This document shows, one piece after another, positions 51,960 to 62,200 of a stretch of DNA of 64,000 nucleotides. The stretch covers positions 1 through 64,000 of the forward strand of contig CAUJIP010000046.1 of NCBI GenBank assembly GCA_963205235.1. The letters run 5' to 3'. The translations under genes were made by a program, and so were the position numbers. Within the stretch, counting starts at the first letter, position 1. Every line of letters starts with the position of its first letter. The notes below the pieces were generated by a model. It did no database searches, was not told where the DNA came from, and was given only the letters and a program-made list of their open reading frames with translations. The DNA comes from Pseudomonadota bacterium (GTDB taxonomy: Bacteria > Pseudomonadota > Alphaproteobacteria > Rhodobacterales > Rhodobacteraceae).

Positions 51960-53329
51960 CAGGACACCATCTCGCCTTTGGGTTTGACCCAGATTAGCAG
52001 GATCAACCCGATGAGAAACAACAGAATGATCGGCGAAATCCCCAGTCGCGCCGATCCGCTGATCGTGGTGGCAATCGTGATCAGCGTCGGCGCGATGAAG
52101 CTGGTGACCTTGCCGGACAGGGCGAAAAGCCCGAAGGCCTCGGTCGCGCGGTCGGGGGTGGTGTGGCGCAGGACCATCGTCCGGCTTGCCGCCTGCAACG
52201 GCCCGCCCGCAGCCCCGATCAACCCGCCACAGATGTAGAAGATGATGTCGGGCGTGGTCGAGGCCGGGTCCAGCGCAAAGCCCCAGACCTGCTCGCGGTC
52301 CATCCCCACGATCACGGCGCAGACCAGAAGCAGCACGATCAGGCACCCGACGATCACCGGCTTTGGCCCGAACCGCGCGTCCAGCCGCCCGCCGATCCAG
52401 CTTGCCAGCATCGCGGTGACCCCGCCCAGAATGCCGAAAACCCCGATCTGCGTGATCGACCAGCCCAGCACGTTAGACGCATAGACCCCGCCAAAGGCAT
52501 AGATCCCGGTCAGCGCGTCACTGTAGGACAGGGCCGAGATCAGGAAGCTGCGCAAGCTGCCGCGATAACGCAAGCTGCGGATCGTGTCGCGCAGGCTGGC
52601 CAGTGCCGGGCGGATGCGCAACGCACCTGCCCCGCCATGTGGTTCGCGCACCCAAAGCGCGAAGGGGATCATGAAAATCACGAACCAGATCGCCGAGAAT
52701 GGCCCGACAAACCGCGTGCCCTCACGCGCTTCGGTGTCAAAGCCGAACAGGGGATCGATGCCGATCAACGTCTTGCCGGTGTCGGCATTGTCGGCGAACA
52801 GCGACAGCATGACGAACAGCGCCACCAGCCCGCCCAGATAGCCGAAGGCAAAGCCTGACCCCGAGATTTTGCCAATGTCATCGCCCTCGGCCAGAGTCGG
52901 CATCAGCGCGTTGGTGAAGATCGTGGCGAATTCCATGCCGATCAGGCCGATCCCGAACCAGATCGCCGCATTGCGCAGCATGTCGATCTCGGCCCCCGGT
53001 GCCAGATGCCACAGGCTCCAGGCGGCAAGGACATAGAAGACGGAAAAGACATAGACCCAGACCAGACGCCGCCCGGTGCCTTGCGCGATGGCCCCCAGCA
53101 CCGGTGCCAATCCCGCAATGATCAGCGAGAAGATCGCATACCAGAAGCCCCACAGCGACTGCGCTGCCGCCTTGGCGGCCTCGGCCTCAAGGCCAAGCCC
53201 CATGTAATAGCCGCGCGCCACTTCGGCAAAATAGGGGCCGAAGATGAAGGTCAGCAGCAGCGTGTTATAGGGCTGGCTGGCCCAGTCAAAGAAGTACCAG
53301 CCCCAGATCCGTTTCCGCGCGCTGACCAT
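51959..53329 (-). CDS. UMF1-family MFS transporter
   Basis: 456 residues from MVSARKRIWGWYFFDWASQPYNTLLLTFIFGPYFAE (53329; AAGGGGAC upstream). That N-terminal sequence, FFDWASQPY, is the signature of the UMF1 (Atg22-related) branch of MFS. About twelve hydrophobic segments. The C-terminal half includes GAAGGPLQAASRTMVLRHTTPDRATEAFGLFALSGKVTSFIAP, also typical. Atg22 relatives export amino acids from vacuoles; the bacterial substrates are unknown. Confidence 0.88.
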   Translation of the reverse strand: MVSARKRIWGWYFFDWASQPYNTLLLTFIFGPYFAEVARGYYMGLGLEAEAAKAAAQSLWGFWYAIFSLIIAGLAPVLGAIAQGTGRRLVWVYVFSVFYVLAAWSLWHLAPGAEIDMLRNAAIWFGIGLIGMEFATIFTNALMPTLAEGDDIGKISGSGFAFGYLGGLVALFVMLSLFADNADTGKTLIGIDPLFGFDTEAREGTRFVGPFSAIWFVIFMIPFALWVREPHGGAGALRIRPALASLRDTIRSLRYRGSLRSFLISALSYSDALTGIYAFGGVYASNVLGWSITQIGVFGILGGVTAMLASWIGGRLDARFGPKPVIVGCLIVLLLVCAVIVGMDREQVWGFALDPASTTPDIIFYICGGLIGAAGGPLQAASRTMVLRHTTPDRATEAFGLFALSGKVTSFIAPTLITIATTISGSARLGISPIILLFLIGLILLIWVKPKGEMVS

Positions 53330-53387
53330 GCCCGTCCCCTTGTTTTGCCCAAGTGAAGCCGGAAAGCCCGACCGGCGCAAGCCAAGC

Positions 53388-53918
53388 TTAGCGCTTCGGC
53401 GGCCAGGGTCGGATGGCATCGGCCTTGATCCAGGCCTGAACCCAGTCGGGCAAGGCCGGGCTTTCCAGCGAAACCCCCGCCGCCCGCGCCAGTTCCACCG
53501 GCGGCACAATTCCGGCATTCGACGTGATCGCCGACCGGATCAGCACATGCGAGGTGCAGTCATCCCGCCGCCACATCGACTGTTCATTGTAGATGAACCG
53601 GTCATCCCAGCCGATGCAGCGGCTGTGCATTGTCAGGCGGGTAAAGGCCGTCACCCGCTTGCGATAGCGCACCGAAGACCCGGCGACCGCCATTCCCCAG
53701 CCCTTGGCCAGCAAAAGCCGGTCCAGATCGGTCCGCAGGCCAAGAGCGGTGCGGCCAAAGTCGAACAGCGTCAGCGTGCGGCCGTTGTTCAGCTCTGCCC
53801 AAGGATCAAGGTCCCAGGGCCAGCAGACGTGCTGGCTGACATGGAGGTCAAAAAGCCCCAGCTTCGACGCACGGCGGGCAGCCAGCACTTCCTTCATATG
53901 GCGCAGAAAGGGGTACAT
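53388..53918 (-). CDS. 4HBT/THEM6-type acyl-CoA thioesterase-like protein
   Basis: A 176-residue hotdog-fold protein. The pattern WPWDLDPWAELNNGRTLTLFDFGR near residue 33 (Asp and Asn of the D-x-N-NGR motif) followed by SSVRYRKRVTAFTRLTMHSRCIGWDDRFIYNEQSM matches the thioesterase group of 4HBT proteins. Cytoplasmic; the acyl substrate is unknown. The GGAGACG ribosome site supports the start. Confidence 0.82.
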   Translation of the reverse strand: MYPFLRHMKEVLAARRASKLGLFDLHVSQHVCWPWDLDPWAELNNGRTLTLFDFGRTALGLRTDLDRLLLAKGWGMAVAGSSVRYRKRVTAFTRLTMHSRCIGWDDRFIYNEQSMWRRDDCTSHVLIRSAITSNAGIVPPVELARAAGVSLESPALPDWVQAWIKADAIRPWPPKR

Positions 53919-54068
53919 CGGCGTCTCCGGTCTTTGGCGCAGCCCTGCCCCACCGCAAGCTTTCCGTCAAGCTTGACACCGGGCACGAAACTCGGGCCAT
54001 TGCCCGCAAGCCGGGCTCGGGGTAATCACGGCGACAACAGATTGCGGACATGAAGGACCAAGCCCCCA

Positions 54069-54344
54069 ATGATAGCCCTGCGCGACACGCTGCTTTTGGT
54101 TCTGTCCATCGTGCGCTGGACGATCCTGATCCATTTTCTGATGTCCTGGCTGATATCCTTTCAGGTCCTGAACATCCGCCAGCCGCTGGTCGCACAGGCC
54201 TGGGATGCGCTGAACCGGCTGTTGCAACCGGTCTATCGCCAGATCCGGCGGTTCGTGCCAACCGTATCGGGAATCGACTTTTCGCCGGTGCTTTTGCTGA
54301 TCGCGATCTTCTTCCTTGAACGTCTGGTGGCGACGCAGCTCTGA
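54069..54344 (+). CDS. yggT: YggT-family membrane protein
   Basis: 91 residues with two hydrophobic segments (LRDTLLLVLSIVRWTILIHFLMSWLISF and VLLLIAIFFLERLVATQL) around the conserved LNRLLQPVYRQIRRFVPTVSGIDFSPV motif of YggT. The family is linked to osmotic adaptation and membrane organisation. It is 14 bp upstream of recQ, so co-transcribed. Confidence 0.9.
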   Translation: MIALRDTLLLVLSIVRWTILIHFLMSWLISFQVLNIRQPLVAQAWDALNRLLQPVYRQIRRFVPTVSGIDFSPVLLLIAIFFLERLVATQL

Positions 54345-54358
54345 CCAAGGGCCGTCAC

Positions 54359-56404
54359 ATGGACCGCGCCGCGACGCTTTTGCATTCCGTTTTCGGGTTC
54401 CCCGATTTCCGGCCCGGTCAGGCCGAGATCGTTCAGGCCGTGCTGGACGGGAAGAACACGCTGGCCATCATGCCGACTGGCGGGGGCAAGTCGCTTTGCT
54501 TTCAGCTTCCGGCCCTCTGCCGTGACGGGGTGACGGTCGTCATCTCGCCGCTGATTGCCCTGATGCGTGACCAGGTCCGCGCGCTGAAGGCCGCTGGGGT
54601 CGAGGCGGGGGCGCTGACCTCGGGCAATACCGAGGAAGAGACGGAAGAGGTCTTTGCCGCCATTGATGAGGGTAAGCTGAAGCTTCTGTACATCGCGCCG
54701 GAACGGCTGGCCTCGGGCGGGGCACTGACGCTGCTGCGCCGGGCGCGTTGCAGCCTGATCGCGGTGGACGAGGCGCATTGCGTCAGCCAGTGGGGCCATG
54801 ACTTCCGCCCCGATTATCTGCGCATCGGGGAACTGCGCCGCACGCTGAACGTGCCGCTTGCCGCCTTTACCGCCACCGCGGACGAGGAAACCCGGGCCGA
54901 AATCGTCACCCGTCTGTTTGACGGGGCAGCACCCGCCACCTTCCTGCGCGGGTTTGATCGGCCGAACATCCACCTTGCCTTCGCCGTCAAGGACAAGCCG
55001 CGCGACCAGCTTCTGCGCTTTGCCAAGGCCCGGAAAGGGCAGTCGGGGATCGTCTATGCCGCGACGCGCTCAAAGACCGAAACCCTGGCCCAGGCCCTGC
55101 GCGAGGCCGGGCACGAAGCGGTGGCCTATCACGCGGGGCTTGAGGCCGATGATCGGCGGCGGGTCGAAGCCCGGTTCCAGCGTGAGGACGGGTTGATCGT
55201 GGTGGCGACGGTCGCCTTTGGCATGGGGATCGACAAGCCCGATATCCGTTGGGTCGCTCATGCCGACCTGCCGAAGTCGATCGAAAGCTATTACCAGGAA
55301 ATCGGCCGCGCCGGTCGTGATGGCCTGCCCGCCGAGACGCTGACCCTGTACGGCGCCGAGGATATCCGCCTGCGCCGCAGCCAGATCGACGAAGGCGCCG
55401 CCCCCGGTGACCGCAAGGCCGCCGACCACGTCCGGCTGAACGCGCTTTTGGGTCTGGCCGAGGCTTTGGGATGCCGCCGACAGGTCCTGTTGGGCTATTT
55501 CGGCGAAACCTCCGAACCTTGCGGAAATTGCGACCTTTGCGACCGTCCGGCGCAGCTTTTCGATGCGACCGACGCCGTCCGCAAAGCGCTGTCGGCAATC
55601 CTGCGGACGGGAGAGTGGTTCGGTGCGGGGCATCTGATCGACATCCTGACCGGGTCGGCGACGCCCAAGGTGCAGGAAAAGGGCCACGATCAGCTACCGA
55701 CCTTTGCCGTCGGGCGCGAGCTTTCGAAACCCGCCTGGGGCGCGGTCTTCCGGCAGATGATGGGGCGCGACCTGGTGCGGCCCGACACCGACCGGCACGG
55801 CGCGCTGAGGATGACCGAGGCCGCACGTCCCGTGCTGCGGGGCGAGGCTCAGGTGGTGCTGCGCCGCGATACGGTGGTGGCGGCGGACGAGGATCGGCCC
55901 ATGGTCCGGGCGCAGGTCGCGGATGAGGATCTGGGGCTGCTGGCGCTGTTGAAGGCCAAGCGGCGGGCGCTGGCCGAGACGCAGAATGTCCCGGCCTATG
56001 TGGTCTTTCCCGACAAGACGCTGATCGAGATGGCCGAGAAGAAACCGGCGACGCTGGACCAGATGGCGGGGATCAGCGGGGTCGGCGCGCGGAAGCTGGA
56101 AAGCTATGGCCAGGTGTTCCTTGAGGCGATCAACGGCGCGGGGGACCAGATGCACCCCAGCCGGAAACGGCTGATCGGGCGACCGGAGGCCGGGCTTTTC
56201 GACCGGCTGGCCGAGGTCCAGCTTCAGCTGGCGCGGGGTGAGGATGGGACCGGGAAATATCTGGTCTGCACCCAGTCCACGCTGCGCCAGATTGTCGAGC
56301 GGCGGCCGGGAAGTCTGGCCGAGATGGAGACGATCGGCGGGATGGGCGAGCAGAAACTGGAGCGGTTCGGGGCGGCGTTTCTTGACCTGCTGCGAGAGGG
56401 GTAG
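54359..56404 (+). CDS. recQ: ATP-dependent DNA helicase RecQ with two HRDC domains
   Basis: 681 residues. Helicase core: MPTGGGKSLCFQLPAL (motif I) near 40, VDEAHCVSQWGHDFRPDY (DEAH) near 140, TVAFGMGIDKPDIRWVAH near 285, YYQEIGRAGRDG (motif VI) near 310. The zinc cysteines are in LGCRRQ...EPCGNCDLC near 370-400, followed by a winged-helix RQC. The C-terminus has two HRDC-like repeats, NVPAYVVFPDKTLIEMAE...GARKLESYG and KYLVCTQSTLRQIVER...EQKLERFG, against one in E. coli RecQ (609 aa). It unwinds DNA for repair and fork restart. Confidence 0.95.
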   Translation: MDRAATLLHSVFGFPDFRPGQAEIVQAVLDGKNTLAIMPTGGGKSLCFQLPALCRDGVTVVISPLIALMRDQVRALKAAGVEAGALTSGNTEEETEEVFAAIDEGKLKLLYIAPERLASGGALTLLRRARCSLIAVDEAHCVSQWGHDFRPDYLRIGELRRTLNVPLAAFTATADEETRAEIVTRLFDGAAPATFLRGFDRPNIHLAFAVKDKPRDQLLRFAKARKGQSGIVYAATRSKTETLAQALREAGHEAVAYHAGLEADDRRRVEARFQREDGLIVVATVAFGMGIDKPDIRWVAHADLPKSIESYYQEIGRAGRDGLPAETLTLYGAEDIRLRRSQIDEGAAPGDRKAADHVRLNALLGLAEALGCRRQVLLGYFGETSEPCGNCDLCDRPAQLFDATDAVRKALSAILRTGEWFGAGHLIDILTGSATPKVQEKGHDQLPTFAVGRELSKPAWGAVFRQMMGRDLVRPDTDRHGALRMTEAARPVLRGEAQVVLRRDTVVAADEDRPMVRAQVADEDLGLLALLKAKRRALAETQNVPAYVVFPDKTLIEMAEKKPATLDQMAGISGVGARKLESYGQVFLEAINGAGDQMHPSRKRLIGRPEAGLFDRLAEVQLQLARGEDGTGKYLVCTQSTLRQIVERRPGSLAEMETIGGMGEQKLERFGAAFLDLLREG

Positions 56405-56429
56405 AAACTGTCCAGCGCGGGCAGTTTCT
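56403..56429. terminator. Hairpin overlapping the recQ stop
   Basis: AGAAACTGTCC-AGCGC-GGGCAGTTTCT, 11 bp with one G-U pair, includes the recQ TAG. It lies between convergent recQ and the histidine kinase and probably serves both, although T-runs are short. Confidence 0.6.
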
Positions 56430-56506
56430 CGACCCACATCTTTTCAATGGGTTGCCGGACCGCGTTCACCAATGGTTAACACATGACAGCGCGACCAGAC
56501 CCATGT

Positions 56507-59038
56507 TCAGGCCGCATCTTCCGAGACCATCAAGGGCGGTCGCGCCCCACGCGGGCAGAATTCGGCAAGCGCGCCTTCGATGGCTGTCTTGCGCAGGGGT
56601 TTGGTCAGATAGCGGTCGATCCCGGCGGCAAGGATGCCTTCGGCGTCACCATCCATCGCGTGCGCGGTCAGCGCGACAATCGGCACGTTCGAACCCAGGG
56701 CGCGGATCGTGCGGGCGGCCTCTTTTCCATCCATCTCGGGCATCGAGATATCCATGAAGATCATGTCGGGGTGGAAGCTTTGGAAGAGGTCAACCGCGAT
56801 GCGGCCATTGTCGGCGAAGACAAGGTCGATATCCATTTCACGCACCATTTTCTGGAACACGAGCTGGTTGGTGCGGTTGTCTTCCGCCGCCAGAACCCGC
56901 ATCTGCCGCAGGTCAGAGGCCGGGATCGGCGGCAGGTCCACAACTTCGGCGGCGGGCGGTGCGGTCAGCGCCTGCAAGTGCCGGTAAAGGTCCGAGCGCA
57001 GGATCGGTTTTTGCAGGATCGCGGCAAAGTCGCGGGCGGCATCGCCAAGTCCGACCGGGCTGGAAGATAGAAGCATCACCGGCAGGGTAGTCCCAGCGGC
57101 ACGGATCGCGGCCAGAAGCGCCACACCGTCCATTTCCGGCATGGCGTGATCGGTCAGGACAACATCATAGGGCGGATCGGCGGCAAGGTGTTCCAACGCC
57201 TCGGCCCCGGTGCGGCAGAGGGTGACTTCGATCCCGCAGGGGGCAAGTTGACGTTCAAGGATGGTGCGATTGATGAACTGGTCATCGACAGCCAGCACGC
57301 GGCGCACAGAGACCGGAACCGGAATTCGCCCCGCATCTTCGGCAACGGGAAGGACGATGCGGAAGCCGAAGCTGGAGCCTTTGCCAAACTCGCTGTCGAC
57401 CCAGACTTCGCCGCCCATCAGTTCGATCAGGCGGCGGGTGATGGCAAGGCCAAGGCCGGTGCCTTCAAACTTGCGGTTCCGGTCATCCTCGACCTGATTG
57501 AATTCGCCAAAGACGTGGTCAAGGTGTTCGGGCGCGATGCCGATGCCGGTGTCTTCGACTGTGACATGCAAAGTCTGGCTTTGGCCGTCATTTTCCACCC
57601 CGACGACGCGGGTCATCACATGGCCTTTTTCGGTGAACTTGACCGCATTGCCGATCAGGTTGGTCAAAATCTGCCGCAAGCGGCCCGGATCGCCGACAAA
57701 GCGGGTCGGCAGGAACATGTCGAAGTCGATCATCAGGTCGATGCCCTTTTCCCGCGCGCGGGGTTGCAGAAGCATCGTCACCTCATGAATCGTGCGTTCG
57801 AAATCAAAGGGTTCGGGGCGCAGGGTCAGACGTTCCGCCTCGATCTTCGAATAGTCGAGGATGTCGTTGATGATGACCAAAAGCGCCTCACCCGACGAGC
57901 GGATGGTTTCGGCAAAAAGGCGCTGTTCGTCGGTCAGCGCGGTGTCGCACAGAAGTTCAGCCATGCCGACGACGCCGTTCATCGGCGTGCGGATTTCATG
58001 GCTCATGTTGGCAAGGAAGGCGGATTTGGCGCGGTTCGCCGCCTCGGCCGCCTTGCGCGCGGCGTCAAGAGCAGTCTGCTGGTCGCGCAGCGTGGTGATG
58101 TCGGTGCGCAACCCGACCCGGCCGCCATCAGGGGTGACATGGTCGGATTCCAGCACCACCCGGCCCCCGGCCAGCACATTTTCAGCGACGGTGTTGGCAG
58201 ACCGAAAATCGGCCAGCCGTTCGGCGAGCCAGTCTTCTTCCCTGCCGATGGCGTCGGGGACATGGCTGTTGGCCAAACCGTGGCGAAGCAGGTCTTCGAA
58301 GCTGACGCCGGGGATCATGGCGGGGGCGCTGTCGGGGAACATCTCACGATACCGCTGGTTGCAGGCCAAAAGCTTTTCCTCCCTGTCGAAAAGAACAAAT
58401 CCATCGGGCAACACTTCGATAGCCGCCCAGATGCGCATCTGTTCGGTGATGTCGATGGCCAGAGACACGAGGTCCCCGTCATTGGCGCGACGATCCTGCA
58501 GCTTGATCCAGGTGCCATTGCGCAGCTTGAGTGTGACCGGTTCAATCGGGTCGGTTTCGATGCGGGCACGCATGCGGGTGACAAAATCGGCGGGGCTTTC
58601 GCCCAGCAGATCAAGCACATGGTCGGCAAGGATGGCGAGCATGTCGTCATAGGGGATGCCGGGGGCGACGGGATGGCCGTCAAACCATGTCAGCCAGGCC
58701 TGGTTGGCAGTGCCAAGTTTCATCGCGGTGTCAAAGACGGCGAACCCGTCCTTGACCGTGTTGATCGCGTCCCAAAGCCTGCGTTCGGCCATGACCGCAG
58801 CGGTATGGGCGCGGTCAAGGTCTTCGACAAAGCGCAGGTTCTGGTCTTTCAGAAGCTCGGCCTCGGACAGGGCGGTGCGCACGACATGGCGCTGTTCGAC
58901 GATCTGGTCGGAAAGCGAACGCGCGTGGATCGCCAGCTTTTCGTTGGCGGCGAAAAGTTCGCGGCTTTTCTGTTCCAGAAGGCGTTCTGCCGCAAGCCTT
59001 GCGCGCCGTTCCCGAAGCAGACGGTCCGAAATATCCAT
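56507..59038 (-). CDS. Soluble hybrid sensor histidine kinase (coiled coil-PAS-PAS-HisKA-HATPase-REC-REC)
   Basis: 843 residues with no membrane segment, so a cytoplasmic sensor. An N-terminal coiled coil (ERLLEQKSRELFAANEKLA) is followed by two PAS-like domains (INTVKDGFAVFD near 93; IEVLPDGFVLFD near 210). The H-box is FLANMSHEIRTPMNG near 345. The HATPase N and G boxes (ILTNLIGNAVKFTEKG, VEDTGIGIAPEH, FEGTGLGLAITRRL) are at 455-550. Two receiver domains carry phospho-Asp in DVVLTDHAMPEMDG (near 635) and DMIFMDISMPEMDG (near 760). No HPt is present, so a separate phosphotransfer protein must exist. The signal is unknown. Confidence 0.92.
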   Translation of the reverse strand: MDISDRLLRERRARLAAERLLEQKSRELFAANEKLAIHARSLSDQIVEQRHVVRTALSEAELLKDQNLRFVEDLDRAHTAAVMAERRLWDAINTVKDGFAVFDTAMKLGTANQAWLTWFDGHPVAPGIPYDDMLAILADHVLDLLGESPADFVTRMRARIETDPIEPVTLKLRNGTWIKLQDRRANDGDLVSLAIDITEQMRIWAAIEVLPDGFVLFDREEKLLACNQRYREMFPDSAPAMIPGVSFEDLLRHGLANSHVPDAIGREEDWLAERLADFRSANTVAENVLAGGRVVLESDHVTPDGGRVGLRTDITTLRDQQTALDAARKAAEAANRAKSAFLANMSHEIRTPMNGVVGMAELLCDTALTDEQRLFAETIRSSGEALLVIINDILDYSKIEAERLTLRPEPFDFERTIHEVTMLLQPRAREKGIDLMIDFDMFLPTRFVGDPGRLRQILTNLIGNAVKFTEKGHVMTRVVGVENDGQSQTLHVTVEDTGIGIAPEHLDHVFGEFNQVEDDRNRKFEGTGLGLAITRRLIELMGGEVWVDSEFGKGSSFGFRIVLPVAEDAGRIPVPVSVRRVLAVDDQFINRTILERQLAPCGIEVTLCRTGAEALEHLAADPPYDVVLTDHAMPEMDGVALLAAIRAAGTTLPVMLLSSSPVGLGDAARDFAAILQKPILRSDLYRHLQALTAPPAAEVVDLPPIPASDLRQMRVLAAEDNRTNQLVFQKMVREMDIDLVFADNGRIAVDLFQSFHPDMIFMDISMPEMDGKEAARTIRALGSNVPIVALTAHAMDGDAEGILAAGIDRYLTKPLRKTAIEGALAEFCPRGARPPLMVSEDAA

Positions 59039-59221
59039 TCGCTTCCAACCACGATTCCATCGCCGCCTGATGGGCGCGCAAGGGGCCCCAAGGTCGGGTT
59101 TTCGCGACTAGCTTCGCTGATCGGGATGAACCAATCCTTAAGATGGACCAGTCCCGCCAAGCTTGCCATGCGGTGGCTTGGCATGCGACAGTCAAGGCAA
59201 TCGATCAGGGAGGCGTATTTG
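59039..59221. other. Divergent intergenic region
   Basis: 183 bp between the kinase and the alpha-2-macroglobulin starts; both promoters should be here. I see no clear hexamer pair or palindrome. Confidence 0.4.
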
Positions 59222-62200
59222 ATGCGTTGGTTTTTGCAAGCCGTTGTCGGAGCGGTATTTTTTGCGTGTTCCGGCCTTGCCTTCGCTCAGGATCTGATTC
59301 CCGAGCGGAGATTCGTCGTTACGCTGGATCAGGACCTGCCGGGGGGCGATGTCAGTTCGATCTTCGACACCACGGTCGAGGCTTGCGAACGCGCCTGCGC
59401 CACCAACGCCCGCTGCACCGCCTATGTCTACAACACCAAGAACGGGTCCTGTTTCGTCAAGAACGATCCGGGCGCGGGAGAGTATTTCGCCGGGGCCAAT
59501 TCGGCCTATGTGATCGAGGCAGACGAAGCTGTCCTGAAGGCTGCGGCAGAGCGTCGGGCCGAGCTGAGCTTCCTGATGGATTGGGATATTTCCTCGGCAT
59601 TCGACCAGGCGACGGGCCTGGGTCGGCAGCACACGACCGGGCCGTGGACGGCGGAAGATCACCTGCAAGCAGCCCTTGATGCCGAAAATTCGCGGGCCTG
59701 GGCTGATGCGGCGGCTTACACCGGGGCGGCGCTGAACCTGACGGACGATGCCGGAACCTGGGGTGACTTCGCCCGCCGCCAGCTTGAGGCCGGGCGGGCA
59801 AGTCCGGACAATCAGTGGTATTTCTACAATCAGGCGCTGATGTCTTCGATCAACGCCTATCTGCGGGCCGAAGACCCGGCGCTGCGCCACACGATCCTTG
59901 TGGGGATGGGCGACGCGCTGGAAGCCAATGGCCGGGGCCGCGACAAGGTGCAGGCGCTGCGGCTTGCGCAGTCCTTGCAGGAACGGACCGATACGGCGGC
60001 GGCACTGGAAGAGGCCATCGCGCTTTACGGGTTCCGCATCACCGAGACCTTGGTGCAGTCCGACCTTGCCCGCCCACGCATCTGCGCGACCTTCTCGGAA
60101 GATCTGGCTGCGACGGGCGTGGACTATTCGACCTATGTCGAACTGACCGAACCCGGAATGGTGGTGGAAAATGGCGGCTATCGGCAGCTTTGCGTGGGCG
60201 GGCTGGAACATGGCAAGCGCTATACCGTGACCTTTCGCGAGGGGCTTCCGGCTGCCGATGGCCAGGCCATGGCGAAATCGGTCGAAGTCTCGCAATACAT
60301 CCGCGACCGTTCGCCCATGGTCAGCTTTCCGGGGCGCGGCTACGTGTTGCCGAAGTCGACCGATGCTGCCCTGCCGGTCGAGACGGTGAACACCGAAAAG
60401 CTTGACCTGACGCTTTACCGTGTCACGGACCGCAACCTGTTGCGGTCGATCCAGGACTATTACTTCGGCGCGCCGATCCCGACCTATTCCGAGTATTATT
60501 TCACCGAGGGCGTGGGCGAGGAGCTGTGGAACGGCACGGCCACGGTCGCGCAAGAGGTGAACAAGGACGTCACCAGCCGCCTGCCGATGGACGAGGCGCT
60601 GAACGGTCTTCCGGCGGGCATCTATGCCGTCAAGGCCGCCGTGCCGGGGGTCGATCCCTATACGATTGCGCCGGCCTGGCAGTGGTTCGTGATCTCGGAT
60701 CTTGGGATCACCACGATGTCGGGCACCGACGGGCTGCATGTCTTTGTCCGCTCGCTTGGCACGGCCGAGGCCAAGGTTGGCGTCACGGTCGAACTTCTGA
60801 ACGTGTCGAACGCCATTCTGGGCACCGCCACGACCGACGAACAGGGCTATGCCCGGTTTGATGCGGGTCTGACCCGTGGTCTGGCCGGGTCCGCCCCGGC
60901 GATGGTTGTGGTGAAGGAGGGCGATCAGGACATTTCCTTCCTGTCGCTGACCGACCCGGAATTCGACCTTTCGGATCGTGGAGTCGAGGGGCGCGAAGCC
61001 GCACCGCCGGTTGACGTGTTCCTGACCACCGACCGGGGTGCCTATCGCGCGGGCGAAACGGTCTATGTGACCGCCCTGTCGCGGGACGCCGAACAGACAT
61101 CGGTCGAAGGCCTGCCGCTGACAGCGATTCTGATGCGGCCCGATGGAGTGGAATATTCCCGCCAACTCGTCGAGGATCAGGGCGCAGGCGGTCATGTGTT
61201 TGGCCTGCCCATCGCCGGGTCAGCCCCGCGCGGGGTCTGGCGGCTTGAACTTTACGCCGATCTGGAAGCCCCGGCTTTGGCCGACAAGACTTTTCTGGTC
61301 GAGGACTTCCTGCCCGAACGCATCGACTTTGACCTGAGCATGGGCGATGGGCCGTTGTCGCTGGGCGCGGAAGAAGCGCCTGAACTGACGCTGGAGGCCA
61401 AGTATCTGTTCGGCGCACCGGGTGCAGGGCTGGCCATCGAAGGCGAAGTGCTGCTTGGCGCGGCGCAGGGTCTGGAAGACTTTCCCGGCTATGTCTTTGG
61501 CCGCTATGACCAGCCCTTCAGCGCGCAGATGAACGCGCTGGAAGCCGCCGAAACCGACGAGGCGGGCAAGGCGGTGGTTCCGGTCTATCTGCCAGAGATC
61601 GAGGATTCGTACCGCCCGCTTGAGGCCAAGGTGACAGTGCGCGTCTCGGAAGGCTCGGGCCGGCCGGTGGAGCGGTCGATCACCAAGACCCTGACCCCGG
61701 CGGCAAAGATGATCGGGGTGAAGCCGATGTTCGACTGGGTGGTTGCCGAAGGCAGCGAAGCCCGGTTCCAGCTGATTGCTCTGGATTCGGACCTGAAGCA
61801 AAGCGCGATGGACGTCAGCTGGCAGGTGGTTCGGGTCGAGTACGACTATCAATGGTATCAGTCTTACGGCAACTGGAACTGGGAGCCGATTGTCTCACGG
61901 ACCCCGGTCGCCCAGGGCGATGCCAAGCTTGGGGCTGATCCGGTAGAAATTGCCGCCAAACTTGACTGGGGCAATTATGAGCTGATCTTGCAGGAAACCG
62001 GCGGCGGCAAGGCCGTGACGACGACCGAGTTCTATGCCGGTTGGTATGCGCCCGCCGATACCTCGGCCACGCCCGACACGCTGGAACTGTCCCTGGACAA
62101 GGATGCCTACAAACCCGGTGACACCGCGACGCTGCGGATCGTGCCCCGCGCGGCGGGAACGGCGCTGATCACGGTATTGTCGAACCGGCTGGTGTCGATG

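Noticed and set aside
53973-53978. TTGACA as a promoter for yggT-recQ
   Set aside because: A perfect -35 hexamer, but no acceptable -10 at 15-19 bp, so it is not listed as a feature.
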